From Myxococcus dinghuensis (GTDB taxonomy: Bacteria > Myxococcota > Myxococcia > Myxococcales > Myxococcaceae): a stretch of DNA of 64,000 nt. The stretch's first letter is position 1. The number at the start of each line of letters is the position of its first letter. The notes under the pieces are model-generated. The model saw only the letters and a list, made by a program, of their open reading frames with translations, was not told the DNA's origin and did not search any database. A program made the position numbers and the translations under genes. Where the stretch lies: the NCBI RefSeq assembly GCF_024198235.1, contig NZ_JAKCFB010000034.1, positions 30,374 through 94,373 of the forward strand, in the 5' to 3' direction. Below, one piece after another: positions 1-8,458 of this stretch.

Positions 1-469
1 CATCTCCACGCGCCTGTACGAGGACCGGCTGCGCACGTTGGACCGCGTGCGCGGCGCGGGCATCTCCGTGTGCTGCGGCGGCATCATCGGCCTGGGCGAG
101 TCCGTGGACGACCGGTGCAACCTGCTGCGCACGCTGGCCAACCAGGACCACCACCCGGAGTCGGTGCCCATCAACGCGCTGGTCGCCGTGGAGGGCACGC
201 CGCTGGAGGACCAGCCCCGCGTGGAGACGGTGGACATGGTGCGCACCATCGCCACCGCGCGCATCCTCATGCCCCAGTCCATGGTGCGCCTGTCCGCGGG
301 CCGCCAGCAGATGAACGAGGAGGCGCAGCTGCTGTGCATGATGGCGGGCGCCAACTCGCTCTTCTTCGGGGAGAAGCTGCTGACCACCGGCAACCCGGAG
401 TACACCCAGGACATGGCGCTGTTGGAGAAGGCCGGCATCCGCCCGCTGGAGCCCCGGCGGGAGCGGTAG
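1..469 (+). CDS. bioB: Biotin synthase BioB, C-terminal part (5' end outside window)
   Basis: BioB is the radical-SAM enzyme that inserts sulfur into dethiobiotin, the last step of biotin synthesis, in the cytoplasm. Only the last ~155 residues are here, read from base 2; the CxxxCxxC cluster motif lies upstream of the window. The stretch VCCGGIIGLGES and the later RLSAGRQQMNEEAQLLCMMA are BioB signatures; the arginine of SAGRQQM corresponds to the unusual Arg ligand of the [2Fe-2S] cluster in the E. coli enzyme. E. coli-type BioB usually has Ser where this protein has the second Cys of VCCGG. It ends 10 bp before bioF, so bioB-bioF-bioD is one operon. Identification is firm. Confidence 0.95.
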   Translation, partial: ISTRLYEDRLRTLDRVRGAGISVCCGGIIGLGESVDDRCNLLRTLANQDHHPESVPINALVAVEGTPLEDQPRVETVDMVRTIATARILMPQSMVRLSAGRQQMNEEAQLLCMMAGANSLFFGEKLLTTGNPEYTQDMALLEKAGIRPLEPRRER

Positions 470-479
470 GGAGTCCATC

Positions 480-1697
480 GTGAGCGAGGTGACGGAGGCG
501 GGAGCGCCCCCGCCGGGAACGCCGGAGGGGCGCGTCGCCTCCGGCTGGGCCGCGGAGGAGCTGGCCGCGCTGCAGGCGAGGGGCTTGCGCCGGTACCTGG
601 AGCCGCTCGACTCGCCGCAGGGCCCGGTGGTGCGCATCGGCGGCGAGACGCTCGTCAACTTCTCGTCCAACGACTACCTGGGGCTGGCGGCGTCCGCGCC
701 CGTGCTCGCCGCCGCCGTGGCCGCGGTGGAGCGTCACGGGCTGGGCTCCGGCGCCAGCCGGCTGGTGGTGGGCGACACGACGGCGCACCACCGGCTGGAG
801 GCGCGGCTGGCGGCCTTCGAGCGCGCGGAGGCGGTGCTGCTGTTCAACAGCGGCTACGCGGCCAACACCGGCGTCATCCCCGCGCTGGTGGGCGCCGGCG
901 ACGCCGTCTTCTCCGACGCGCTCAACCACGCCTCGCTGGTGGACGGCTGCCGCCTGTCGCGCGCGCGCGTCGTCGTCTACCCGCACGCGGACGTGGAGAC
1001 GCTCGCGCTCGAGCTCGAGCGCACGCCCGCGCGGCGCAAGCTGGTCGTCACGGACACGGTGTTCTCCATGGACGGGGACGTGGCGCCGCTCGGGGCCATC
1101 GTCGACGTGTGCCGGGCGCACGGGGCCGCGCTGATGGTGGACGAGGCCCACGCCACGGGCGTGCTGGGCCCGCGCGGCGCGGGGCTGTGCGAGGAGCTGG
1201 GGCTGGAGGCGCGGGTGGACGTGCGCATGGGCACGCTGAGCAAGGCGCTGGGCGGCCTGGGCGCGTACGTGGCCACGTCGCGGGCGGTGGCGGACCTGCT
1301 GGTCAGCCGGGCGCGGCCGTTCGTGTTCTCCACGGCGCTGCCGGCGGCGGTGTGCGCGGCGGCGGAGGCCGCGGTGGACGCGGTGGAGCGGGACGTGGAG
1401 CTGCGCGAGCGACTGTGGCGCAACATCCGCCGCTTCGCGCGGGGGCTCCAGGCGCTGGGCCTGCGCGCGGAGGCCCGCAGCGCGGTGTTCCCCGTGGTGC
1501 TCGGCGAGCCCGAGCGGGCGCTGGAGGCCGCCGGGCGCCTGCGCGAGGCGGGGGTTTTGGTGAAGGCCATCCGCCCGCCCACCGTGCCGGAGGGCACCAG
1601 CCGGCTGCGCTTCTGCCTCTCCGCCGGCCACACCCTGGGACACGTGGACCTGGCGCTGGACGCGCTGTCCCGCGTGGGAGTGCATCGCCGTGACTGA
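480..1697 (+). CDS. bioF: 8-amino-7-oxononanoate synthase BioF
   Basis: PLP-dependent alpha-oxoamine synthase condensing pimeloyl-thioester with alanine to give 8-amino-7-oxononanoate, the first step of biotin ring assembly. The 405-residue protein carries FSSNDYLGL near residue 61, the family pattern GSGASRLVVGD around 89-99, DALNHASLVDG with H150, DEAHATGVLG from D221, and the PLP-binding lysine in GTLSKALGG (K255). Length is slightly above the usual ~385 because of a ~30-residue N-terminal tail. The start is GTG at 480, 10 bp after bioB; no better start is visible. It overlaps bioD by 8 bp, implying coupled translation. Confidence 0.96.
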   Translation: MSEVTEAGAPPPGTPEGRVASGWAAEELAALQARGLRRYLEPLDSPQGPVVRIGGETLVNFSSNDYLGLAASAPVLAAAVAAVERHGLGSGASRLVVGDTTAHHRLEARLAAFERAEAVLLFNSGYAANTGVIPALVGAGDAVFSDALNHASLVDGCRLSRARVVVYPHADVETLALELERTPARRKLVVTDTVFSMDGDVAPLGAIVDVCRAHGAALMVDEAHATGVLGPRGAGLCEELGLEARVDVRMGTLSKALGGLGAYVATSRAVADLLVSRARPFVFSTALPAAVCAAAEAAVDAVERDVELRERLWRNIRRFARGLQALGLRAEARSAVFPVVLGEPERALEAAGRLREAGVLVKAIRPPTVPEGTSRLRFCLSAGHTLGHVDLALDALSRVGVHRRD

Positions 1698-2370
1698 CTC
1701 CAGGCCCTTCCAGGTCTTCGTCACCGGCACCGACACGGGCGTGGGCAAGACGCAGGTGTCGCGCGCGCTCGTGTCGCTGCTGGCCGACGCGGGCCTGTCC
1801 CCCCAGGGCTTCAAGCCCTACGAGAGCGGCTGCCCGACCCTGAAGGCCCCGGCGGACGCGCTGGCGCTGCGGGAGGCGGCGCGCAGCACGCTGCCGCTGG
1901 ACGTGCTGTGCCCGCACCGCTTCCGCGCGCCCGTGGCGCCGGGGGTGGCCGCCGCGCGCCTGGGGCGGGAGCCGGACTTCCGCGTCACGCTGGCCGCCTG
2001 GGAGGAGTTGCGCCACGGCCCGGTGGTGGTGGAGGGGGCGGGCGGGCTGTTCGTGCCCCTGGACTCGCGGCGCGACGTCATCGACCTCATCCAGGCGCTG
2101 CGGCTGCCGGTGGTGCTGGTGGCGCGCGCGGGCCTGGGGACCCTCAACCACACGGCGCTGTCGCTGGAGGCGCTCGCCGCGCGCCGCATCCCCGTGAAGG
2201 CCGTGGTGCTCTCTCGCGGCGTGCCCCAGAAGGACGCGTCCGAGCGCGACAACCGCGCGCGGCTGGAGGCGCGGCACGGCGTGCGGGTGCTCGGGCCGGT
2301 GCCGTTCGAGGCCGACGCGCGCCGCCGCCACGCCGCGTTCCGGCGGGCCCTGCGCCCTCTGGTGCCGTGA
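1690..2370 (+). CDS. bioD: Dethiobiotin synthetase BioD
   Basis: ATP-dependent carboxylase closing the ureido ring of diaminopelargonic acid to form dethiobiotin. The 226-aa protein has the BioD P-loop GTDTGVGKT at residues 13-21, FKPYESG with the catalytic-type lysine near residue 40, and VVEGAGGLFVPL near residue 110. The GTG start lies inside the last codons of bioF (8-bp overlap). bioB, bioF and bioD together give three of the four steps from pimeloyl-thioester to biotin; bioA (DAPA aminotransferase) is not in the window and may lie upstream of bioB. A short GC stem-loop follows the stop. Confidence 0.95.
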   Translation: MTDSRPFQVFVTGTDTGVGKTQVSRALVSLLADAGLSPQGFKPYESGCPTLKAPADALALREAARSTLPLDVLCPHRFRAPVAPGVAAARLGREPDFRVTLAAWEELRHGPVVVEGAGGLFVPLDSRRDVIDLIQALRLPVVLVARAGLGTLNHTALSLEALAARRIPVKAVVLSRGVPQKDASERDNRARLEARHGVRVLGPVPFEADARRRHAAFRRALRPLVP

Positions 2371-2375
2371 GCGCT

Positions 2376-2395
2376 GAGGCCGGAAATTCGGCCTC
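2376..2395 (+). terminator. Stem-loop after bioD
   Basis: Perfect 7-bp inverted repeat GAGGCCG / CGGCCTC with a 6-nt loop, 6 nt past the bioD stop. There is no T-run, so intrinsic termination is a guess from position. Confidence 0.4.
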
Positions 2396-2501
2396 CGGCG
2401 CGTTCGCGGCGCAGGGCGGGTGCTACAGGTCGCGCAAGTTTTCGGGTGTCGCGGCCGTGAAATGGACGGGCCGATTTTTCCGCGCGAGAAAGCCGTCACG
2501 A

Positions 2502-2780
2502 ATGGCGGACATCATCGACCTCACGTTCCTCGCGGACGTCCGACGCTTCTTCAACAAGCTCATCGATCAGAGGGGGCTGTCCTACTTCCTGCAGAAGGAA
2601 GGGGCCCGGCTTTTCCACATCGAGCCGTCCAAGGTGGAGCTTGTGTTGCGGACGGCCCTGCGTGCCCGTAACCCCGAGCTGCCCCGACCCCACGAGCAGG
2701 CCATCGAGCACTGTCGTCGGGAGGTGCGCCGCGAGCTCATCCGCCGCGTCGCCAACGCCATGCTGCAGACGGGGCTGTGA
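2502..2780 (+). CDS. Unknown 92-aa cytoplasmic protein
   Basis: I do not recognise a named family. The protein is 92 residues, rich in Arg and Leu, with no signal peptide, membrane segment or Cys pair; it looks all-alpha. The start is the ATG at 2502 (MADIIDL), preceded by a purine stretch (GAGAAAG). Coding bias at third positions supports a real gene. Its TGA stop overlaps the GTG start of the next gene by 4 nt, so it is probably translated together with the aminotransferase. It is separated from bioD by 131 bp and a stem-loop, so it need not belong to the biotin operon. Confidence 0.75.
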   Translation: MADIIDLTFLADVRRFFNKLIDQRGLSYFLQKEGARLFHIEPSKVELVLRTALRARNPELPRPHEQAIEHCRREVRRELIRRVANAMLQTGL

Positions 2781-3973
2781 GCCGCTTCTCCCCGCGCTCC
2801 GACTTCTCCCGCACGCCCAACGCTCTGGCGGAGGCGCTCACCCGGCGCCGCGCCAGCCAGCTCCCCCTGCTGGACCTCACCGACTCCAACCCCACCCGCG
2901 TGGGGCTCCCCTCTCCGGACGTCGGCCTCCTCCGGACTCCTGGCGCCATGGGCTATGCGCCAGAGCCCGCGGGGCTGTCCTCCGCCCGCGAGGCGCTCGC
3001 CGCCCACCTCTCCCGGCGCGGCGGGGCCCTGCTCCCGGAGCACCTGGTGCTGTCGGCCAGCACCAGCGAGGCCTACGGGTGGCTCTTCAAGCTCCTGTGC
3101 GAGCCCGGGGACGACGTCCTCGTCCCCGCCCCCTGCTACCCCCTCTTCGAGCACCTGGCGCGCCTGGAGGGTGTCCAGACGCGTCCCTATCGCCTCCCGC
3201 TCGCGCATGGCTTCGGCCTGGACGTGGCGGAGGTGGAGGCCACGCTCGGCCCGCGCACCCGCGCCGTGCTGGTGGTGAACCCCGGCAACCCCACCGGCCA
3301 CTTCCTGCACGAGGGTGAGCTCGCGGCGCTCGCGGACGTGTGCGCGCGGCGCGAGGTGGCGCTCGTCGTCGACGAGGTGTTCTCCGACTTCCCCTGGGAC
3401 GTGGAGGAGGGGCGGGTGGACACGGTGGCGGGGCGCGCGCTGCCCGCGCTCACCTTCACCCTCTCCGGCCTCTCCAAGGTGGTGGGGCTGCCCGGCCTGA
3501 AGCTGGGCTGGACGCACGTGGGCGGACCGGCCGCGGCGCGCGACGAGGCCCTGGCGCGCCTGGAGTGGGTGGCGGACGCGTACCTGTCCGTGGGCACGCC
3601 GGTGCAACTGGCGCTGCCGTCGCTCCTCGCGCACGCGGCGGACTTCCAGGCGGCGGCGGTGGCGCGCGTGCGGGAGAACAGAAAGCGCCTGTCGGCCGCG
3701 CGTCCCGCGGGCGCGTGCTGGGACGTGGTGCCGGCGCACGGCGGGTGGAGCACGGTGCTGCGGATTCCGAGGGAGCCGGGTGAGGAGGCGACGTGCCTGG
3801 CGCTGCTCGACGCGGGCGTGCTCGTCCAACCGGGCTACTTCTACGACTTCACGGGTGGCGCGTTCCTGGTGCTGTCGCTGCTGACGCCACCCGGAGACTT
3901 CGCCGCCGCCCTGGCGCCGCTCACGCGGGTGCTCGGGGCGGCGGGGGAGGGCGGCCCGGGCCCCTCCGTGTGA
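2777..3973 (+). CDS. PLP-dependent aminotransferase, class I/II
   Basis: Fold-type I aminotransferase of 398 aa, probably cytoplasmic. Visible features are the substrate-loop motif LTDSNPTRVG near residue 34, NPGNPTGHF at 168-176 with the cofactor Asn, VDEVFSDF at 198-205, the Schiff-base lysine K234 in LSGLSKVVGLPGLKLGW, and a C-terminal VLSLLTPPGDF segment where an aspartate-aminotransferase-type enzyme would have its carboxylate-binding Arg. I cannot assign the amino-group donor or acceptor. The GTG start at 2777 overlaps the preceding stop. Proximity to bioBFD invites a role as a BioA substitute, but BioA is a class III enzyme of different motifs, so I do not propose that. Confidence 0.9.
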   Translation: MSRFSPRSDFSRTPNALAEALTRRRASQLPLLDLTDSNPTRVGLPSPDVGLLRTPGAMGYAPEPAGLSSAREALAAHLSRRGGALLPEHLVLSASTSEAYGWLFKLLCEPGDDVLVPAPCYPLFEHLARLEGVQTRPYRLPLAHGFGLDVAEVEATLGPRTRAVLVVNPGNPTGHFLHEGELAALADVCARREVALVVDEVFSDFPWDVEEGRVDTVAGRALPALTFTLSGLSKVVGLPGLKLGWTHVGGPAAARDEALARLEWVADAYLSVGTPVQLALPSLLAHAADFQAAAVARVRENRKRLSAARPAGACWDVVPAHGGWSTVLRIPREPGEEATCLALLDAGVLVQPGYFYDFTGGAFLVLSLLTPPGDFAAALAPLTRVLGAAGEGGPGPSV

Positions 3974-3993
3974 CGGGAGGCCCGGGTGCGCGC

Positions 3994-4009
3994 GAGGACG
4001 TCAGTCCTC
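3994..4009. terminator. Small hairpin between convergent genes
   Basis: GAGGAC / GTCCTC arms (6 bp) with a 4-nt loop lie between the aminotransferase stop (3973) and the convergent binding-protein gene, overlapping that gene's stop codon. It is a weak candidate for bidirectional termination. Confidence 0.25.
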
Positions 4010-5443
4010 CGTCGGGGTGATGAGCTCCACCGTCTTGAACGCACCACCCTCGATGCGGAACAGCTCGTACTCGGACGGGGCCTCGCCGTTGGCGTCGAAG
4101 TCCAGCTCGCCGCTGGCGCCCCGCACGTTGATGTACTTGCCGGCGCTGATCTCACCCCGGGCCTGGGAGAAGCCCGCGATGCCCAGCGCGAAGATGGTGG
4201 CCGCCTCGCCCTCCGGCGGCGTCACGTGCGCCAGGCCCTTGGCGATGCCCGCGCCGTCGATGGTCCGGGGCGCGTTGGCGTCCGGTCCCGCCGCGTACGC
4301 GGCACCGAGCGCCACCAGGTACATGGCGTCGTACGCGTGAGCGGTGAAGGAGTACTGGCCGGGGTCCGTGTTGTTGTAGGTGGACCGGAAGCGCTGGTTG
4401 AACGTGTTGTACACCGGGTCGCCAGGGCGGGCCTGCGCGGGCGCGGTGCCGTAGGCTCCCTCCACCAGCGGGCTGTTGGTCTTCAGCGTGGTGATGAGGG
4501 TCGGGTCCTTGCTGGCGTCGGTGAAGAACCACTTCTGGGTGGTGTTCCCGCGCGAGGCCACCTGCTCGATGAGCCGCGCGTTGTCCTCGGAGAAGCCCGC
4601 CAGCACGCCCACGCTCGGCGGCGCCCCCGTCTGCGGGACGAAGAGATCCCGCGCGGAGGAGATGTCGCCGTTGCGCGGGTACTTCGCGGAGGTCACCGTG
4701 CGGTCGGTCCCGATGCGGGTGAGGAGCTGGTCGAAGAGGCCCTGGCCGTAGACGTCGTCCACGTACGCGATGCCCACCGACGTCGCCGTCGCGTAGGGGC
4801 GCGAGGTGTCCGCCAGCGGCCGGGCGTTGCGCACCAGGTCGCCGATGATGCGGCCCTGCAGCGTGTCCGAGGGCGCCGTGCGCCACACCGTGCCCACGGT
4901 GGGGTCGTCCGGCAGCTTGTCGCTCAGGTTGGCGATGTCCGGGCTGGTCGCCGTATGGGAGATGAGCAGCACCTTGGCCTTGATGGTCTCGCTGCTGATG
5001 GCCACCGTCTGGCCGCTGCCGGACGAGAAGATGGCGGGCACCTTCTTGTCGTTCACCAGCCACGCGGCCTGCGTGCGCGCGCGGTCCGGGTTGGAGGCCG
5101 TGTCACAGATGAGCAGGTTGAACAGCCGTCCGCCCACGCCCTGGCGGTCGTTGATCTCGCTCAGGGCCATCTTGATGGCGTTGAGCGCCTGCTCCTCCGA
5201 CGCGTCCTGCCCGGCGGACGTCGACAGCGGCAGCGCCGCGCCCAGGACGATGGGGTTGCTCGCCGTGGGGCCGTAGACCTCGCCGCAGCCCTCCGGCTGG
5301 GGCAGGCAGTAGCCCTGCGTACAGACCTGGTTGGAGCTGCAGTCGGAGCTGGTCTCACACTCGGTGAGCCCGCCCGCGGTGGTGAAGCTGCAGCCGGTCA
5401 TCGTCAGCACCGCGCAGCACGTCAGGAATCCGAGCGTTTTCAT
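4001..5443 (-). CDS. Periplasmic-binding lipoprotein (branched-chain amino acid type, Peripla_BP_6-like)
   Basis: Predicted lipoprotein of 480 aa. The signal sequence ends in the lipobox TMTGC (Cys18). A Cys-rich segment follows (CETSSDC, QVCTQGYC, residues ~29-53), then a type-1 periplasmic-binding fold starting at NPIVLGAALPLSTSAG, typical of the LivJ/branched-chain amino acid group. No permease or ATPase gene is adjacent, so it may act as an orphan sensor or surface ligand-binding protein rather than a transporter subunit. Its ATG overlaps the stop of the upstream TPR gene by one base (TGATG), so the two are translationally coupled. The ligand is unknown. Confidence 0.85.
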   Translation of the reverse strand: MKTLGFLTCCAVLTMTGCSFTTAGGLTECETSSDCSSNQVCTQGYCLPQPEGCGEVYGPTASNPIVLGAALPLSTSAGQDASEEQALNAIKMALSEINDRQGVGGRLFNLLICDTASNPDRARTQAAWLVNDKKVPAIFSSGSGQTVAISSETIKAKVLLISHTATSPDIANLSDKLPDDPTVGTVWRTAPSDTLQGRIIGDLVRNARPLADTSRPYATATSVGIAYVDDVYGQGLFDQLLTRIGTDRTVTSAKYPRNGDISSARDLFVPQTGAPPSVGVLAGFSEDNARLIEQVASRGNTTQKWFFTDASKDPTLITTLKTNSPLVEGAYGTAPAQARPGDPVYNTFNQRFRSTYNNTDPGQYSFTAHAYDAMYLVALGAAYAAGPDANAPRTIDGAGIAKGLAHVTPPEGEAATIFALGIAGFSQARGEISAGKYINVRGASGELDFDANGEAPSEYELFRIEGGAFKTVELITPTED

Positions 5444-6261
5444 CAGAAGCTCACCTCGGCGCCGGCGCCCACGCCACGCGGAGCCAGCGTCATTCGGACC
5501 TCGCCCTCCACCGGGGGGCCGTCCTTGGGATAGAGGATGATGGCGGTGATGGCGCCGGCCAGGCCCACGCCGAAGCCGATGTCCGCGAGCAGCGCCTTGC
5601 TCTTCGTGTCGTCGGAGAAGGACTGCTTGGTCTCCAGCGTCGTCGCCGCGTCGAACTTGTCGCGCGAGTCCTTGGCCTGCATGCCGAAGAGGATGCCGGC
5701 GCCCACGCCCAGCACGCCCACGCCGCCGACGGCGAAGGCCGCGATGCGCTGCGTCTTGTAGGACTTGAGCGCGCGGTCGAACTCGGCCTTCTTCTGCCGC
5801 TGGTTCTCCTCCTCGGCGCGCCGCGTGGCCAGCTGCTCCTCGTCCGCGCGCTTCTTCGCGACCTCGGCCTCCTCCTGGAGCTTCTGCTTCTCCGCGTCCG
5901 CGCTGGCCTGGGCCTGCGTCTCCTTGTCCAGGAGCAGCCGCAGCTTGTCGATGCTGCGCGCGCTGCGCTTGAGCAGCGTCGGGTCCGTGCCCTCCGTGGC
6001 GCCGACGTACTGTTGATACCAGGACAGCGCCTCGCGCAGGTCGCCCGCGTTCTCCAGCGCCACCGCGATGTTGAAGATGAGCCGCGGGTTGGGCTGGGCC
6101 TCGTGGGCCTTCTTCAGCACGTCCGCGGACTCCCGGAACTTGCCCGCCTGGTACAGCCGCTCGCCCTCCTTGATGAGGGCCTGTGGATTCTTGGCGCGCT
6201 GGGCGAGCGCCACCTGGGGCGACAGCACGAGTGCCGCCGACAAAACGAGGACCAGTCTCAT
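5443..6261 (-). CDS. Exported TPR / coiled-coil protein with two C-terminal membrane segments
   Basis: A 272-aa protein. A signal peptide (residues 1-20, ending ALA) is followed by TPR-like helices at about 28-90, a charged coiled coil at about 110-168, and two hydrophobic segments at about 174-194 and 225-244, separated by a ~30-residue loop. The layout (TPR, coiled coil, two TMs) is common among unnamed myxobacterial envelope proteins. It is the first gene of a two-gene unit with the binding lipoprotein, whose start overlaps this stop. I infer that the two work together at the envelope; no specific function can be read. Confidence 0.8.
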   Translation of the reverse strand: MRLVLVLSAALVLSPQVALAQRAKNPQALIKEGERLYQAGKFRESADVLKKAHEAQPNPRLIFNIAVALENAGDLREALSWYQQYVGATEGTDPTLLKRSARSIDKLRLLLDKETQAQASADAEKQKLQEEAEVAKKRADEEQLATRRAEEENQRQKKAEFDRALKSYKTQRIAAFAVGGVGVLGVGAGILFGMQAKDSRDKFDAATTLETKQSFSDDTKSKALLADIGFGVGLAGAITAIILYPKDGPPVEGEVRMTLAPRGVGAGAEVSF

Positions 6262-6327
6262 GGTGGACGGAGACTAGCGCGGAGCCGGCCGTGTGGCGAA
6301 GAGGGCCACCTCACTCCTCGTGAACGG

Positions 6328-6377
6328 CGTCGGGGCCGCCTCCCACCCGGCGCGCGGGTGGGGCGACGGCCCCGACG
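6328..6377. terminator. Nested GC hairpin downstream of pckG
   Basis: Two nested perfect inverted repeats: outer arms CGTCGGGGCCG (6328-6338) and CGGCCCCGACG (6367-6377), inner arms CCCACCC (6342-6348) and GGGTGGG (6356-6362). It lies 28 nt past the pckG stop on the - strand and upstream of the TPR gene start. No T-run follows on either strand. Confidence 0.5.
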
Positions 6378-6404
6378 GTGTTCCAGGCTGCTACAGCCGG
6401 TGGA

Positions 6405-8198
6405 CTACCCGCCCAGCCGCGAAATCAGGAGCTTGCGCTGGAGCATCAGGGCCTCCGGGGCCTTGGTGCCCAGCTGCTCGAAGAAGACCTCCTGGCTCTT
6501 GAGCTCGCTCTTCCACTCGTCCTCCTTGATGGAGGTGGCCTCGGCCACGGCGTCCGCGGGGACGTCCAGGCCCTTGAGGTTGAGGCCCTCGTCCTGGCGC
6601 GGCACCCAGCCCAGCAGCGTCTCCTGCGTGGGGACGCGGCCGTGCACGCGGTTCACGATCCACTCGAGCACGCGCATGTTGTCGCCGAAGCCCGGCCACA
6701 GGAACTTGCCGTTCTTGTCCTGCCGGAACCAGTTCACCTGGAAGATCTTCGGGAGCTGGCCGATGGACTTCTGCATGTCCAGCCAGTGCTGGAGGTAGTC
6801 GCCCATGTGGTAGCCGCAGAAGGGCAGCATGGCCATGGGGTCGCGGCGCACCACGCCCACCTTGCCGGTGGCGGCGGCCGTCGTCTCACTGCCCATGGTG
6901 GCGCCCAGGAACACGCCGTGGGTCCAGTTGAAGGCCTGGATGACCAGCGGGACGGTGGTGGAGCGGCGACCGCCGAAGATGAGGGCGGAGATGGGCACGC
7001 CCATGGGGTCGTTGGCCTTGGGGCTGAGCACCGGGTTGTTGCTCATGGGCGCGGTGAAGCGGCTGTTGGGGTGCGCCGCCTTCTCCGCGCTGCCCTTCTT
7101 CCAGGGCCGGCCCTGCCAGTCCGTGAGCTCCTCGGGGACCTCGCCGTCCTTGCCCTCCCACCACACGTCGCCGTCCGGCGTCAGGGCCACGTTCGTGAAG
7201 AGCGTGTCCTTGGCGATGGTCTCCATCGCGTTGGGGTTGGTCTTGTAGTTGGTGCCCGGCACCACGCCGAAGTAGCCGGCCTCCGGGTTGATGGCGTACA
7301 GCCGGCCATCCGGACCGGGGCGCATCCAGGCGATGTCGTCGCCCACCGTCTCGACCTTCCAGCCCTTGTACTCGGCCGGAGGGATCATCATCGCGAAGTT
7401 CGTCTTGCCGCACGCGGACGGGAAGGCGGCGGCGACGTAGGTCGTCTCACCCTTGGGGCTCGTCACGCCGAGGATGAGCATGTGCTCGGCGAGCCAGCCC
7501 TCCTCGCGGCCCAGGTAGCTGCCGATGCGCAGCGCGAGGCATTTCTTCCCGAGCAGCACGTTGCCGCCATATCCCGAGCCGAAGCTCCAGATGGTGTTGT
7601 CCTGCGGGAAGTGGCAGATGTAGCGGCGGTCCGGGTTGACGTCGCCGGTGCTGTGCAGGCCGCGGTTGAAGTCGTCGCTGTCGCCCAGCATGTCCAGGGC
7701 CTGCTTCCCCATGCGCGCCATGATGCGCATGTTGAGCACCACGTAGACGCTGTCGGTCAGCTCCACGCCGATCTTCGTGAAGGGGCTGCCGATGGGGCCC
7801 ATGGCGTAGGGCACCACGTACATCGTCCGGCCCTTCATGCTGCCGGTGAACAGCTGCTCCAGCTTGGTGTACGCCTCCTCCGGCTCCATCCAGTTGTTGG
7901 TGGGGCCCGCGTCCGTCTTGTTCGGCGTGCAGATGAACGTGAGGTGCTCGACGCGCGCCACGTCGTTCGGGTTGGAGCGGTGCAGGTAGCAGCCCGGGCG
8001 CTTCTGCTGGTTGAGGGGGATGAGGATGCCCTCGTCCACCGCCTGCTGCGTCAGCCGCTTCTTCTCCTCCTCGGAACCGTCACACCAAACGATGCGGTCC
8101 GGCTGGGTCATCTGGGCCATCTGGGCGACCCAGGCCAGCAGCGTGGGGTTCTTGGTGGGGGCGTCCGTGCCCACCGCCGCCACTTGCGTCGAAGCCAT
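6405..8198 (-). CDS. pckG: Phosphoenolpyruvate carboxykinase (GTP)
   Basis: Cytoplasmic enzyme converting oxaloacetate and GTP to phosphoenolpyruvate, CO2 and GDP; the entry step of gluconeogenesis, important in amino-acid- and lipid-feeding myxobacteria. The 597-aa length is typical of the GTP-dependent family. The kinase-1 loop FPSACGKTNFAM at residues 259-270 includes the reactive Cys263, and later motifs (NWFRQDKNGKFLWPGF, MRVLEWI) belong to the nucleotide site. The ATG at 8198 is preceded by GAGGA about 7 nt upstream; the frame is open for 28 more codons, but that leader has no family similarity. It is divergent from the SLC13-type transporter, sharing a ~260-bp intergenic region, and is followed by a nested hairpin. 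Confidence 0.97.
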   Translation of the reverse strand: MASTQVAAVGTDAPTKNPTLLAWVAQMAQMTQPDRIVWCDGSEEEKKRLTQQAVDEGILIPLNQQKRPGCYLHRSNPNDVARVEHLTFICTPNKTDAGPTNNWMEPEEAYTKLEQLFTGSMKGRTMYVVPYAMGPIGSPFTKIGVELTDSVYVVLNMRIMARMGKQALDMLGDSDDFNRGLHSTGDVNPDRRYICHFPQDNTIWSFGSGYGGNVLLGKKCLALRIGSYLGREEGWLAEHMLILGVTSPKGETTYVAAAFPSACGKTNFAMMIPPAEYKGWKVETVGDDIAWMRPGPDGRLYAINPEAGYFGVVPGTNYKTNPNAMETIAKDTLFTNVALTPDGDVWWEGKDGEVPEELTDWQGRPWKKGSAEKAAHPNSRFTAPMSNNPVLSPKANDPMGVPISALIFGGRRSTTVPLVIQAFNWTHGVFLGATMGSETTAAATGKVGVVRRDPMAMLPFCGYHMGDYLQHWLDMQKSIGQLPKIFQVNWFRQDKNGKFLWPGFGDNMRVLEWIVNRVHGRVPTQETLLGWVPRQDEGLNLKGLDVPADAVAEATSIKEDEWKSELKSQEVFFEQLGTKAPEALMLQRKLLISRLGG

Positions 8199-8458
8199 GG
8201 AAGTATCCTCGTGTCGTCTCAAGGTAGGGATGTTCGAGTCCGCCAAGAAGGGCGAGCACCCTACCTGCGGGAAGGACGACAAAACTTCTGGAAGGGGCGT
8301 CCAAAAGCAACTGGCGTCCGGCAGTCAACCGGCCCTCCAGCCGGGGCGCTCCTAATTCCTCTTATCAGCGACCGGGCATCCAGTAGTTGACGGCGCGGTG
8401 CGGCAGGGGCTCACCCCATCCTCGGAGTGACAACAAGTTGGAGGCCCTCCGGGTTTCC

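Noticed and set aside
3986..5533. A 515-codon + strand frame over the binding-protein gene
   Set aside because: Shadow of the - strand lipoprotein gene; translation is Arg/Gly/Val-rich without structure.
8199..8282. 28-codon N-terminal extension of PEP carboxykinase
   Set aside because: No family similarity in the extension; the ATG at 8198 has a ribosome-binding site and gives the usual length.
6378..8390. A 670-codon + strand frame over pckG
   Set aside because: It is antisense to PEP carboxykinase and lacks any domain or sensible composition.
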